Assembly: GCA_017881985.1 (NCBI GenBank)
Contig: JADGQH010000021.1
Coordinates: 1 to 20,924, forward strand
Direction of reading: 5' to 3'
DNA: 20,924 nucleotides
Origin: Chloroflexota bacterium
GTDB taxonomy: Bacteria; Chloroflexota; Limnocylindria; Limnocylindrales; CSP1-4
The notes below the pieces were generated by a model. It was not told where the DNA came from. It ran no database searches and saw only the letters and a list, made by a program, of their open reading frames with translations. The position numbers and the translations under genes are program-made. This document shows, piece by piece, positions 14,059-20,924 of the stretch (its first letter is position 1; every line of letters starts with the position of its first letter).

Positions 14059-15303
14059 CTACTCGGGGCCGGCGTAGCTCCCGGCGGTCTGCGGGAACAT
14101 CGCCTTGATGATCTTGAAGGCCGAGACGTCCACGGTCGCGTCCATGTGCAGGTAGACCGCCGCGTCGCGGAGGTACTTCTCGATGCCCACGTCGAGCATC
14201 GCTCCGTGGCCGCCGTGCAGCTCCAGGGCCTGCCTGCAGACCTCGAAGACCTCCTCCGACGCGAAGACCTTGACCATGTTCGACAGCTGGTCGGCGTCCG
14301 CGGCGTTCTGGTCGACCGCCCGGGCGGCGTGGCGCACGAACGCCCGGACCGCGTCGAGCTTGATGGCCATCTTGGCGAGCCGCAGCGCGACGGCCTGGTG
14401 CTTGATGAGGATGCGTCCTCCCTGGACGTGCTGCTGCACGAACGCGGCCGTGTCCTCGAAGGCGGCGATCCCGGTGCCAAGGTTCTTGGCCGCCTGGAGG
14501 ATCTTGCCCGGCCGGAAGTAGACGCCCGCCTTGCCGAGCGCGGCGTCCCGCACCAGCAGGTGGTCCTCCGGCACGCGGCAGTCCTCGAAGACGATCTCGC
14601 CGTTGTTCATGTAGCGGCCGCCGAGCGTCTCGTTGCAGCGGGTCACGGTCAGCCCGGGCGTGTCGCGCGGGACGAGGAAGCTGCTGGTGCCCTGCAGCAT
14701 GCCGATGGCCGGGTTCGTGTTCGCGTAGACGACGTACAGCGACGCGTCGTAGCCGTTGCTGATGTAGTGCTTCCGGCCGTTGATCGTCCAGTGGCCGTCG
14801 GCGAACGTGGCCCGGGTGTCCATGTTCGCCTCGGGAGCGTTGTACGGAAGCCAGCGGTCCGAGGCACCCTTGGGCTCGGTCAGGCAGTGCGCCATCAGGA
14901 ATGACGGGTCCGCCATGTAGCGGGGAAACCACCGCGCCTGGAGATGCTCGGGGGCCACGTTCCGCAGGAGCACCGAGACCTTCCAGCCCTGGGCCAGCTT
15001 GTCGGCCAGCCCCGCGTCGCCGCGGCCGAGCTCGGTCGCGATCAGGGCGAACGTCTGCGCCTCCGTGCCCGGGTCCAGCTCCACCCCGCCGTACGCGCCG
15101 GGCACGCCGAGCCCGCGCAGGCCCGCCGCGTCGGCCTCCTCGAGGATCGAGGGCGGCAGCCGCTCGTCCGGGTCCATGAGCCACTCGCGCACGCGGTTGG
15201 CGCGGATGAACGGGACGACGACCCGGTCCACGTACTCCCGCGTCGTCTGCTGCATGAGCCGCTGCTCGGGCGACAGCTCGAGCTGGTCCATCGTCGTGGT
15301 CAT
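14059..15303 (-). CDS. Acyl-CoA dehydrogenase family protein with atypical active site
   Basis: The 414-residue flavoprotein has the N-terminal helical domain ('SPEQRLMQQTTREYVDR', 'AAGLRGLGVPGAYGGVELDP'), the middle beta domain ('AHCLTEPKGASD', 'INGRKHYISNG') and the C-terminal helical domain ('LELHGGHGAMLDVGIEKYLR'). Such enzymes oxidise acyl-CoA thioesters to 2-enoyl-CoA and pass electrons to ETF. In the usual Y-E-G-T motif this protein reads M-D-A-T (residues 387-390): an Asp (D388) stands where the catalytic Glu of medium-chain-type enzymes sits, seven residues after the conserved R-D-A start. The substrate may therefore be unusual, such as a cyclic or branched acyl-CoA. GGGGAGG seven bases upstream favours the ATG at 15303 over one 18 bases earlier. 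It is the last gene of the six-gene catabolic operon, 42 bases after the aldehyde dehydrogenase. Confidence 0.88.
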   Translation of the reverse strand: MTTTMDQLELSPEQRLMQQTTREYVDRVVVPFIRANRVREWLMDPDERLPPSILEEADAAGLRGLGVPGAYGGVELDPGTEAQTFALIATELGRGDAGLADKLAQGWKVSVLLRNVAPEHLQARWFPRYMADPSFLMAHCLTEPKGASDRWLPYNAPEANMDTRATFADGHWTINGRKHYISNGYDASLYVVYANTNPAIGMLQGTSSFLVPRDTPGLTVTRCNETLGGRYMNNGEIVFEDCRVPEDHLLVRDAALGKAGVYFRPGKILQAAKNLGTGIAAFEDTAAFVQQHVQGGRILIKHQAVALRLAKMAIKLDAVRAFVRHAARAVDQNAADADQLSNMVKVFASEEVFEVCRQALELHGGHGAMLDVGIEKYLRDAAVYLHMDATVDVSAFKIIKAMFPQTAGSYAGPE

Positions 15304-15345
15304 CGCGTGTCCTCCCCGCATGCGACGCTGCCGTCGCCCGCGACG

Positions 15346-16749
15346 CTACTCGGCGACCGGGCCCGCCGGCGCCACCTCGGGGCCGATCCAGATCGTCTGG
15401 ACGTTCGTGAACTCGCGGATCCCGAACGGGCCGAGCTCGCGGCCCCAGCCGCTGCGCTTGACGCCCCCGAACGGCAGGCGCGGGTCGGAGGCGACCATCC
15501 CGTTGACGAAGACGGCACCGGACTCGACGGTCCGCGCAAGTGCCTCGCCGGCGGCGACATCCCGGGTCCAGATGCTGGCGCCCAGGCCGTAGTCGGACCC
15601 GTTGGCGATCGCGACCGCGTCCTCGCCCTCGGCGACCCGCCGCACGGCCGCGACCGGTCCGAAGGTCTCCTCCGCCAGGACCGGCATGCCGTCGCGCACG
15701 CCGGCCAGGACGGTCGGCTCGTAGAACCAGCCGGGCCCGGGCCGCCGTCGGCCGCCCGCGAGCACGCGCGCCCCGTCGCGCACCGAGGTCTCCACCTGTC
15801 GCTCGAGGGCCTCGCGCAGGTCCGCCCGCGCAAGCGGCCCGACCTGGGTCGCGGGATCGAGCGGATCGCCGACCCGCAGCGATGCAACGGCTCGCGCGAA
15901 GCGCTCCTCGAACTCGTCGGCGACCGCCTCGGCGACCAGGAACCGCTTCGCGGCGATGCAGGACTGGCCGGTGTTCTGGTTCCGGGCCCGGACCGCGGTC
16001 GCCGCCGCCGCGGCCACGTCGGCGTCGGCGAGCACGATGAACGGGTCCGACCCGCCCAGCTCGAGGACGGTCTTCTTGAGGGCCGCCCCGGCGACCGCGG
16101 CCACGTGCATGCCGACCTCGGAGCTGCCGGTGAGCGTCACGGCGCGCACCCGGTGGTCGCGGATGACCGGCTCGACCGCCGCGCCCTGGAGCAGGAGCGT
16201 CCGGAACAGGCCGGCCGGGAAGCCCGCCTCCTCGAACGCGGAGCCGAGCGCGATGGCGCATTGCGGGATGTTCGAGGCGTGCTTGAGGAGGGCGCCGTTG
16301 CCGGCCATGAGCGCGGGCGCGGCGAAGCGCACCACCTGCCAGAAGGGGTAGTTCCAGGGCATGATCGCGAGCACGACGCCCAGCGGCTCGTACGCGACGA
16401 GGCTGCGGCTCGCGTTCGAGGCGATCACCTCGTCGCGCAGGAAGCCCTCCGCCCGGTCGGCGTAGAAGTCGCTCGTGAGGGCGCACTTCTCGATCTCGGC
16501 GAGCGCCTCGGAGATCGGCTTGCCCATCTCGAGCGTGATCAACCGGGCAAAGTCGTCGCGGCGGCGTCGCAGGTGCTCGGCGAAGCGGTGCATCGCCGCG
16601 GCCCGCTCGTCGAACGAGGTCCGGCGCCAGGCGCGCTGCGCCGCGTCGGCCCCGGCGATGGCCGACTCGATCTCGCCCGGCGAAGCCGCCGGGAAGCTCG
16701 CGAGGACGTCCCCGGTCGCAGGGTTGATGGATTCGAGCAGGTCGGTCAT
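15346..16749 (-). CDS. NAD(P)-dependent aldehyde dehydrogenase, succinate-semialdehyde type
   Basis: The 467-residue ALDH contains the 'MPWNYPFWQV' motif (N133), the cofactor Gly segment 'TLTGSSEVG', the general base Glu E230 in 'LELGGSDPF' and the nucleophile C264 in 'NTGQSCIAAKRF'. The last sequence and the overall length match the GabD/Sad (YneI) group, which oxidises succinate semialdehyde and related small aldehydes to acids. ALDH specificity is hard to read, so the substrate is uncertain. The C-terminal 'LPFGGVKRSGWGRELG' is intact. The ATG at 16749 overlaps the hydrolase stop by four bases (ATGA). If the neighbouring hydrolase and hydroxylase act on a nitrogen heterocycle, semialdehyde oxidation is a sensible later step (inference). 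Confidence 0.92.
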   Translation of the reverse strand: MTDLLESINPATGDVLASFPAASPGEIESAIAGADAAQRAWRRTSFDERAAAMHRFAEHLRRRRDDFARLITLEMGKPISEALAEIEKCALTSDFYADRAEGFLRDEVIASNASRSLVAYEPLGVVLAIMPWNYPFWQVVRFAAPALMAGNGALLKHASNIPQCAIALGSAFEEAGFPAGLFRTLLLQGAAVEPVIRDHRVRAVTLTGSSEVGMHVAAVAGAALKKTVLELGGSDPFIVLADADVAAAAATAVRARNQNTGQSCIAAKRFLVAEAVADEFEERFARAVASLRVGDPLDPATQVGPLARADLREALERQVETSVRDGARVLAGGRRRPGPGWFYEPTVLAGVRDGMPVLAEETFGPVAAVRRVAEGEDAVAIANGSDYGLGASIWTRDVAAGEALARTVESGAVFVNGMVASDPRLPFGGVKRSGWGRELGPFGIREFTNVQTIWIGPEVAPAGPVAE

Positions 16750-17813
16750 GCGTCCAGTCTCTCGCTCATCCAGTCGGCCATCGCGGGCCGGTACTTGTAC
16801 GTGATGTTGTTGCAGACGTGGTTCCCGTCCGGGTACAGGAGCAGGGTCGCGTTGGGCGCCTCGCGGGCGATCCGCTCGGCCTGCTCGGGCGGGAACAGCC
16901 GGTCCCGCGCCCCGTGGATCACGAGGAGCGGCTGCTCGACGTTGGCGAGCACACCGTGGAGCGCGAGCGCCTTCGTACGCTCGAACGCCTCGTCCTCGTC
17001 CTTCGACTTCGTGTAGAAGACGTATCCCGCACGGGTGAGGGGATTGAGGGCCGGCCAGCACGCGGAGAGGTCGTACGGGCCCGCGAGCGCCACGAGCGCG
17101 CGGATCCGCTTCTCCCGGGCAGCGGCGAGCGGGCCGTAGATCCCGCCCATGCTGATCCCCATCAGCCCGACCCGTCCCGCGTCGACGTCCGGTCGAGCCT
17201 CCAGCGCGTCGATGATCGGGCGGACGACGCTCGACCAGTCGGCCCGGATGGGGAAGCGCGGTGCGCTCTCGCCCTGGCCCGGGCCATCCACCGTCAGCGT
17301 GGCCATTCCGCGGCGGAGGAAGTCCTGCTCCATCGCAAAGAGCTCCTCCTTGACCGAGTCGAGGCCCGGGACGAGGAGCACGACCGCCGGACGGGAGACC
17401 CCCCGCGGCCGGCGCAGGTTGGCGGGGATCGTCGTGCCCTCGAACGGGATCTCGAGGCGCTCGCCGGGTGGATCGAGGTGGGGGAGCGCCCGGGCGTACG
17501 TCGCCGTGACGAGCGCGTTCATCTCGCGGTGCAGGTGGGGGTCCTCGAACCAGAGGAACTTCCCGAGGTGGTACGACCACGCGGCCCGCTGGAACGCCTC
17601 GGTCGCGCTGACGACACGCCCGCGGGCGGCGGCGGATTCCGCGAGCTCGCGGTGCACGTCCCCCACGGCCTTCCAGTTCGGCGCCCATTCGGCCCACTCG
17701 GTCGTGGCGGCCTGCACCCGCTCGAAGTCGTTCACGTCGATCCCGTTGGCGACGAACCGCGGCTTCCAGTGGGAGACGGCAAGCTGGACGCGGTTGGCGG
17801 CGTCAGTGGCCAC
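16746..17813 (-). CDS. Alpha/beta hydrolase resembling 2,6-dihydroxypseudooxynicotine hydrolase (FrsA-like cap)
   Basis: The 355-residue protein has a roughly 120-residue N-terminal helical cap ('HWKPRFVANGIDVNDFERVQ', 'AAWSYHLGKFLWFED') before the hydrolase core. The core has the oxyanion region 'LLVPGLDSVKEELF', nucleophile elbow 'GISMGGIYG' (S221), acid D304 in 'VIHGARDRLFPP' and H332 in 'PDGNHVCNN'. This cap-plus-core layout, and near-identical triad spacing, recall the C-C-cleaving nicotine-pathway hydrolase of Arthrobacter (S217, D300, H329 as I remember them). That enzyme also uses a Glu after the elbow; the region here (about 245-255) shows D248 and C252, so I do not claim the same reaction. 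Relatives cleave esters, amides or C-C bonds. The start is GTG at 17813 with GGAGGAG seven bases upstream. It lies 42 bases after the E2 gene. Confidence 0.85.
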   Translation of the reverse strand: MATDAANRVQLAVSHWKPRFVANGIDVNDFERVQAATTEWAEWAPNWKAVGDVHRELAESAAARGRVVSATEAFQRAAWSYHLGKFLWFEDPHLHREMNALVTATYARALPHLDPPGERLEIPFEGTTIPANLRRPRGVSRPAVVLLVPGLDSVKEELFAMEQDFLRRGMATLTVDGPGQGESAPRFPIRADWSSVVRPIIDALEARPDVDAGRVGLMGISMGGIYGPLAAAREKRIRALVALAGPYDLSACWPALNPLTRAGYVFYTKSKDEDEAFERTKALALHGVLANVEQPLLVIHGARDRLFPPEQAERIAREAPNATLLLYPDGNHVCNNITYKYRPAMADWMSERLDA

Positions 17814-17855
17814 GGGCGGACTCCTCCGATACGACTGGTGCGCCGCGGGGCACGC

Positions 17856-19103
17856 TCATGCCGGGCGCCCTTCGAGGCGGCCGGCAAGGTCCGCGAGGAA
17901 CGCGGCGGCGTGGGCGCCGTCGGCCACCCGGTGATCGACGGACAGGGTGAGCGTCACGACGGGCGCGATCACCGCGGCGCCGTCGCGGGCGATGACCCCG
18001 TCCCGGACACGGCCGACGGCAAGGATCGCGGCCTCGGGCGGATTGACGATCGCCGTGAACCGATCGACGCCGTGCTGGCCGAGGTTCGAGATCGTGAACA
18101 CGGCGCCCGTCAGCGCATCCGCGGACAGCTTTCCGGCGCGCGCCCCGTCCTGGAGCGCCGACCGTTCGCGCGAGATCGCGGCGAGGTCCTTCGAGTCGGC
18201 GTCACGCAGGACGGGCACCAGCAGCCCGTCCTCGAGCGCCACGGCGATCCCAACGTGGATCCCGTCGGCGCCGATCAGGCCCTCCGGGTCGTAGCGCATC
18301 GCCAGTCGCGGGTGGTCGACCAGCGTTCGGGCGACGGCCTCGATCAGGACGTCGGCGTAGGAGACACCGGCGGCTGCCTTTGCCGCTGCGGCGAGGGTCA
18401 TGTCGACGTCGCGCGAGACGGAGAACTGGGGGACGTCGCGGAATGACCGGGTCATCCGCTCGGCGATGACGCGCCGCATCCGCGACAGGGGAGCGCGCGC
18501 GGGCGCGATCCCCGTGGCGGCCGGTTCGCCGCCGGGTGGCGCCGTCGCCGCGCCGGTGTCGGGCGCCCCCGCGGCGCCGGAATCGGCCGCCCCTCCCGCC
18601 GCGCCCGCGGCCTCGACGTCCTCGATAGAGATCCGGCCACCTCGGGCGGCCCGGACGAGGGCAAGGTCCACCCCGAGCTCGGCGGCTCGCTTGCGTGCCG
18701 CGGGGCTCGCGACGACACGATCCGAGGTGGCCTCGGACGGCACCGTCGCCGCTGCGGGCGCCTGGGGCCGCTCCGGTTCGGGCGGCGGCGCCGCAACCAC
18801 ATCCGGCGTCGCCATCCCGATCGGCTCGTCGGCGATCGGCTCGTCGGCGATCGGCTCGTCTGCGGTCGTGGAGATCAGCGCGATGACGGCCGTCACGGGG
18901 ATGTCGTCCCCGCCGGCCGCGAGCAGCCGGCGCACGTACCCCGCGACCGGCGACTCGACCTCCATGGTCGCCTTGTCGGTCTCGACCTCGAAGAGGGCCT
19001 CGCCGGCGTCGACGTGGTCGCCCTCCTTCTTCAGCCAGGCGACGAGTCGGCCCTCGTCCATCGTCAGGCCGAGCTTGGGCAGGATCACCGGGGTGACGCT
19101 CAC
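17856..19103 (-). CDS. Dihydrolipoamide acyltransferase, E2 of a 2-oxoacid dehydrogenase complex
   Basis: The 415-residue E2 has a lipoyl domain at residues 1-77, with the lipoylated K44 in 'ETDKATMEVESP'; a Pro/Ala-rich linker containing three IADEP-type repeats; a peripheral subunit-binding domain about residues 130-165 ('SPAARKRAAELGVDLALVRA', 'RGGRISIEDV'); a second Ala/Gly linker; and the catalytic domain from about 200, with 'SRMRRVIAERM' and the active-site 'DHRVADG' (H391, D395). It transfers the acyl group made by E1 to CoA. The GTG start overlaps the E1 beta stop as GTGA. There is one lipoyl domain. No E3 dihydrolipoamide dehydrogenase is in the window. The acyl substrate (acetyl, branched-chain or acetoin-derived) cannot be assigned from sequence. 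Confidence 0.95.
   Translation of the reverse strand: MSVTPVILPKLGLTMDEGRLVAWLKKEGDHVDAGEALFEVETDKATMEVESPVAGYVRRLLAAGGDDIPVTAVIALISTTADEPIADEPIADEPIGMATPDVVAAPPPEPERPQAPAAATVPSEATSDRVVASPAARKRAAELGVDLALVRAARGGRISIEDVEAAGAAGGAADSGAAGAPDTGAATAPPGGEPAATGIAPARAPLSRMRRVIAERMTRSFRDVPQFSVSRDVDMTLAAAAKAAAGVSYADVLIEAVARTLVDHPRLAMRYDPEGLIGADGIHVGIAVALEDGLLVPVLRDADSKDLAAISRERSALQDGARAGKLSADALTGAVFTISNLGQHGVDRFTAIVNPPEAAILAVGRVRDGVIARDGAAVIAPVVTLTLSVDHRVADGAHAAAFLADLAGRLEGRPA
18819..18863 (-). repeat. Three tandem 15-base units in the E2 linker
   Basis: GATCGGCTCGTCGGC occurs at 18819-18833 and 18834-18848, and with one change at 18849-18863. On the coding strand it encodes repeated A-D-E-P-I in the linker after the lipoyl domain, so copy number can change linker length without a frameshift. 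Confidence 0.85.
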
Positions 19104-20116
19104 CCGACGAGCTCGCGGGCGGCGCGGACGATGTCCTCGACCTGCGGGACGACGCCGCGCTCGAGATGCGCGGCATACGGGATCGGCGTCTCGACGCCGG
19201 CCAGGCGACGGGGAGGGGCGTCGAGGTCGTCGAACGCCTCCTCGGCGACCATCGCGGCGATCTCGCCCCCGTAGCCGCCACGCCGGATCGCCTCGTGGAC
19301 CACGAGCAGGCGCCGCGTCCGCCGGACGCTGGCCAGGATCGCGTCACGGTCGAGCGGCACCAGGGTGCGGAGGTCGATCACCTCCGCCTCGATCCCGTCG
19401 CGCGCGAGCGTCTCCGCCGCCTCCAGCGAGAAGAGCACCTCGCGCGACCAGGTGACGATCGTGAGATCGCGCCCGGGCCGCTTCACGTCGGCCTTGCCCA
19501 GGGGGACCACGTGCTCGCCCACGGGAACCGGGCCCTTCGTGCGATAGAGCAGCTTGTGCTCGATGAACATCACCGGGTCGTCGTCCCGGATCGCGGCCGC
19601 CAGAAGGCCCTTCGCATCGGCGGGCGTGGCCGGCATCACGACCTTGAGGCCTGCCACGTGCGTGAACCAGGCCTCCAGCGACTTCGAGTGCTGCGCCGCG
19701 TTGCCCCGGCCGGATCCGCCCTGGGTGCGCACGACGAGCGGCACGCGCGCCTGCCCGCCGAACATGAACCGGTTCTGGGCGGCCTGGTTCACGATCTGGT
19801 CGATCGCGAGGCCGGAGAAGTCGATGTACATGAGCTCGACCACGGGCCGCAGGCCGGTGAGCGCAGCCCCGACGCCCGCCCCGACGATCCCGATCTCGCT
19901 GATCGGCGTCTGTCGGATCCGGTTGGCGCCGAACTCCGCGAGCAGCCCCGCGGTCACCTGGAAGGCGCCGCCGTGCTCGGCGATGTCCTCGCCCATCACG
20001 AGCACCCGGGGGTCGCGCTGCATCTCGAGGCGCAGCGCCTCGCGGAGCGCCTCCGCGTAGAAGAGCTCGGTCGTGGCCACGGCGGGGCCGGCCTCGGCCG
20101 CCTCAGGCGCTGGCAT
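19100..20116 (-). CDS. 2-oxoacid dehydrogenase E1 component, beta subunit
   Basis: The 338-residue E1 beta subunit begins MPAPEAAEAGPAVATTELFY, then the conserved 'ALREALRLEMQRDPRVLVMG' and 'GEDIAEHGGAF', with the Glu of the GED segment expected to activate thiamine diphosphate. Other landmarks are 'RIRQTPISEIGIVGAGVGAA', 'RVPLVVRTQGG', 'QHSKSLEAWFTHVAGLKVVM' and a C-terminal transketolase-like domain with 'EVIDLRTLVPLDRDAI'. With the alpha subunit it decarboxylates a 2-oxoacid or splits acetoin and loads the acyl group onto E2. The ATG at 20116 has GGAGGAG four bases upstream and lies 14 bases inside the end of the alpha gene, so the two are translated together. The length is normal. Confidence 0.94.
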   Translation of the reverse strand: MPAPEAAEAGPAVATTELFYAEALREALRLEMQRDPRVLVMGEDIAEHGGAFQVTAGLLAEFGANRIRQTPISEIGIVGAGVGAALTGLRPVVELMYIDFSGLAIDQIVNQAAQNRFMFGGQARVPLVVRTQGGSGRGNAAQHSKSLEAWFTHVAGLKVVMPATPADAKGLLAAAIRDDDPVMFIEHKLLYRTKGPVPVGEHVVPLGKADVKRPGRDLTIVTWSREVLFSLEAAETLARDGIEAEVIDLRTLVPLDRDAILASVRRTRRLLVVHEAIRRGGYGGEIAAMVAEEAFDDLDAPPRRLAGVETPIPYAAHLERGVVPQVEDIVRAARELVG

Positions 20117-20924
20117 AGATCTCCTCCGGCGTGATCGGCGAGGCGATCGGGCCCGTCTCCGCCCACGCGATCGCCCGTTCCATCTCCTCGTCCACTGTCC
20201 CGTCGATCGCGTCGAGCTCCGCGTCGGTCGCCACCCCGTCCGTGGTGAGCCACGCCCGGGCATTGATGAGCGGGTCGAACGTTGCCCGCCACGCCTCGAT
20301 CTCGCCCTTCGTCCGGTACTGCTGCGGATCCCCGTAGTAGTGACCCTCGTGTCGGTAGGCCTCGGCCACGATGAGCGTCGGGCCGCCGCCGGAGCGGGCC
20401 CGGGCGATCGCCTCGCCCGCGGCCTCGTGCACGAGGCGCACGTCGCGCCCGTCCACGTGGATGCCCGGCATCCCGTACCCGATGGCGCGCGTCGCGATGT
20501 CGTCGACGGCGAACGCCCGCGCCGCCGGGAGGCTCTCCGCGTACTGGTTGTTCTCGCAGACGTAGATCACCGGCAGCTTCCAGATGGCCGCGAGGTTGAG
20601 CGACTCGTGGAACGTCCCCTGGTTCGCCGCGCCGTCGCCGAAGAACGAGACGGCGACCTGGTCCGTGCCGAGCTGCTGGGCGGTGAGCGCCGCGCCGGTC
20701 GCGATCGGGATCCCGCCGCCGACGATCCCGTTCGCCCCGAGGTTGCCTTTCGATGTGTCGGCGATGTGCATCGAGCCGCCGCGGCCGCGGCAGTAGCCGG
20801 TCTCGCGCCCGAGCAGCTCGGCGAACATCCTGCCGAGGTCGGCCCGCTTCGCGATGCAGTGGCCGTGGCCGCGATGCGTCGACGTGATCCAGTCGTCGTC
20901 GCGCAGGTGTGCGCAGACGCCGGC
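20103..20924 (-). CDS. 2-oxoacid (pyruvate/acetoin-type) dehydrogenase E1 component, alpha subunit; 5' end outside window
   Basis: The reading frame is open to the window edge, giving 273 residues of an expected 320-360. The visible part starts within 'DDDWITSTHRGHGHCIAK', a hallmark of pyruvate/acetoin E1 alpha, and continues 'GGSMHIADTSKGNLGANGIV'. The thiamine diphosphate motif runs from 'GDGAANQGTFHE' to 'CENNQYAESL'. 'YRHEGHYYGDPQQYR' is the expected phosphorylation-loop region. Acetoin dehydrogenase and pyruvate dehydrogenase alpha chains are very similar here, and no acetoin-specific accessory gene is in the window, so the substrate stays open. The ATG at 20828 within the frame is internal, because conserved sequence continues before it. 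This is the most upstream visible gene of the operon; its promoter lies outside. Confidence 0.93.
   Translation of the reverse strand, partial: AGVCAHLRDDDWITSTHRGHGHCIAKRADLGRMFAELLGRETGYCRGRGGSMHIADTSKGNLGANGIVGGGIPIATGAALTAQQLGTDQVAVSFFGDGAANQGTFHESLNLAAIWKLPVIYVCENNQYAESLPAARAFAVDDIATRAIGYGMPGIHVDGRDVRLVHEAAGEAIARARSGGGPTLIVAEAYRHEGHYYGDPQQYRTKGEIEAWRATFDPLINARAWLTTDGVATDAELDAIDGTVDEEMERAIAWAETGPIASPITPEEIYASA

Noticed and set aside
12099..14108. Plus-strand open frame (669 codons) opposite the permease
   Set aside because: The minus strand encodes about 12 clear membrane helices. The plus-strand translation is highly charged shadow sequence.
14944..17016. Very long plus-strand open frame (690 codons)
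   Set aside because: It lies antisense to acyl-CoA dehydrogenase, aldehyde dehydrogenase and hydrolase genes with intact motifs. Composition is Arg/Gly/Asp-rich, as expected of a GC-rich shadow frame.
20103..20924. Specific assignment as acetoin dehydrogenase alpha (acoA)
   Set aside because: The visible motifs are shared by pyruvate and acetoin enzymes, and no acetoin-specific neighbour is seen.

Overview
The window is very GC-rich, gene-dense bacterial DNA with tightly overlapping genes (ATGA/GTGA/TGATG junctions), frequent GTG starts and clear GGAGG ribosome binding sites. The mix of an LLM-class F420-type oxidoreductase, Ser/Thr kinase with PP2C phosphatase, G1 glutamic peptidase, DUF3494 ice-binding-like protein and xanthine-oxidase-family hydroxylase fits a soil or freshwater Chloroflexota lineage (Limnocylindria-like) or an actinobacterium. 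This placement is an inference; no marker gene is present. I saw no tRNA, rRNA, CRISPR array, transposase or phage gene.

Region 1 (1-5877). A divergent regulatory region (260-387) separates a truncated dimeric alpha/beta-barrel (ABM-like) gene on the minus strand from a plus-strand operon: FCD-type GntR regulator, CoxG-like SRPBCC protein, FAD subunit, [2Fe-2S] subunit, a molybdopterin subunit split into two genes, and a cupin. The split into about 450 and 336 residues recalls the four-subunit nicotinate dehydrogenase of Eubacterium barkeri. A GntR-type palindrome and promoter-like elements for both directions lie between the divergent genes.

Region 2 (6167-10160). Two overlapping plus-strand genes for exported peptidases (G1 glutamic peptidase and a C39-like cysteine peptidase) converge on an LLM-class oxidoreductase. 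A hairpin-rich, roughly 370-bp divergent leader follows, then a secreted, C-terminally membrane-anchored ice-binding-like protein.

Region 3 (10226-13769, minus strand). An APC-family transporter, a PP2C phosphatase and a tail-anchored Ser/Thr kinase are read in that order. The phosphatase and kinase overlap by four bases.

Region 4 (14059-20924, minus strand). A six-gene run is read as 2-oxoacid dehydrogenase E1 alpha (cut by the window edge), E1 beta, E2, an alpha/beta hydrolase resembling 2,6-dihydroxypseudooxynicotine hydrolase, a succinate-semialdehyde-type aldehyde dehydrogenase and an unusual acyl-CoA dehydrogenase. This looks like a catabolic operon. Together with the region 1 hydroxylase and the transporter, it suggests uptake and oxidation of an aromatic or N-heterocyclic compound, with acyl groups channelled to CoA. 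The substrate cannot be read from the sequence.
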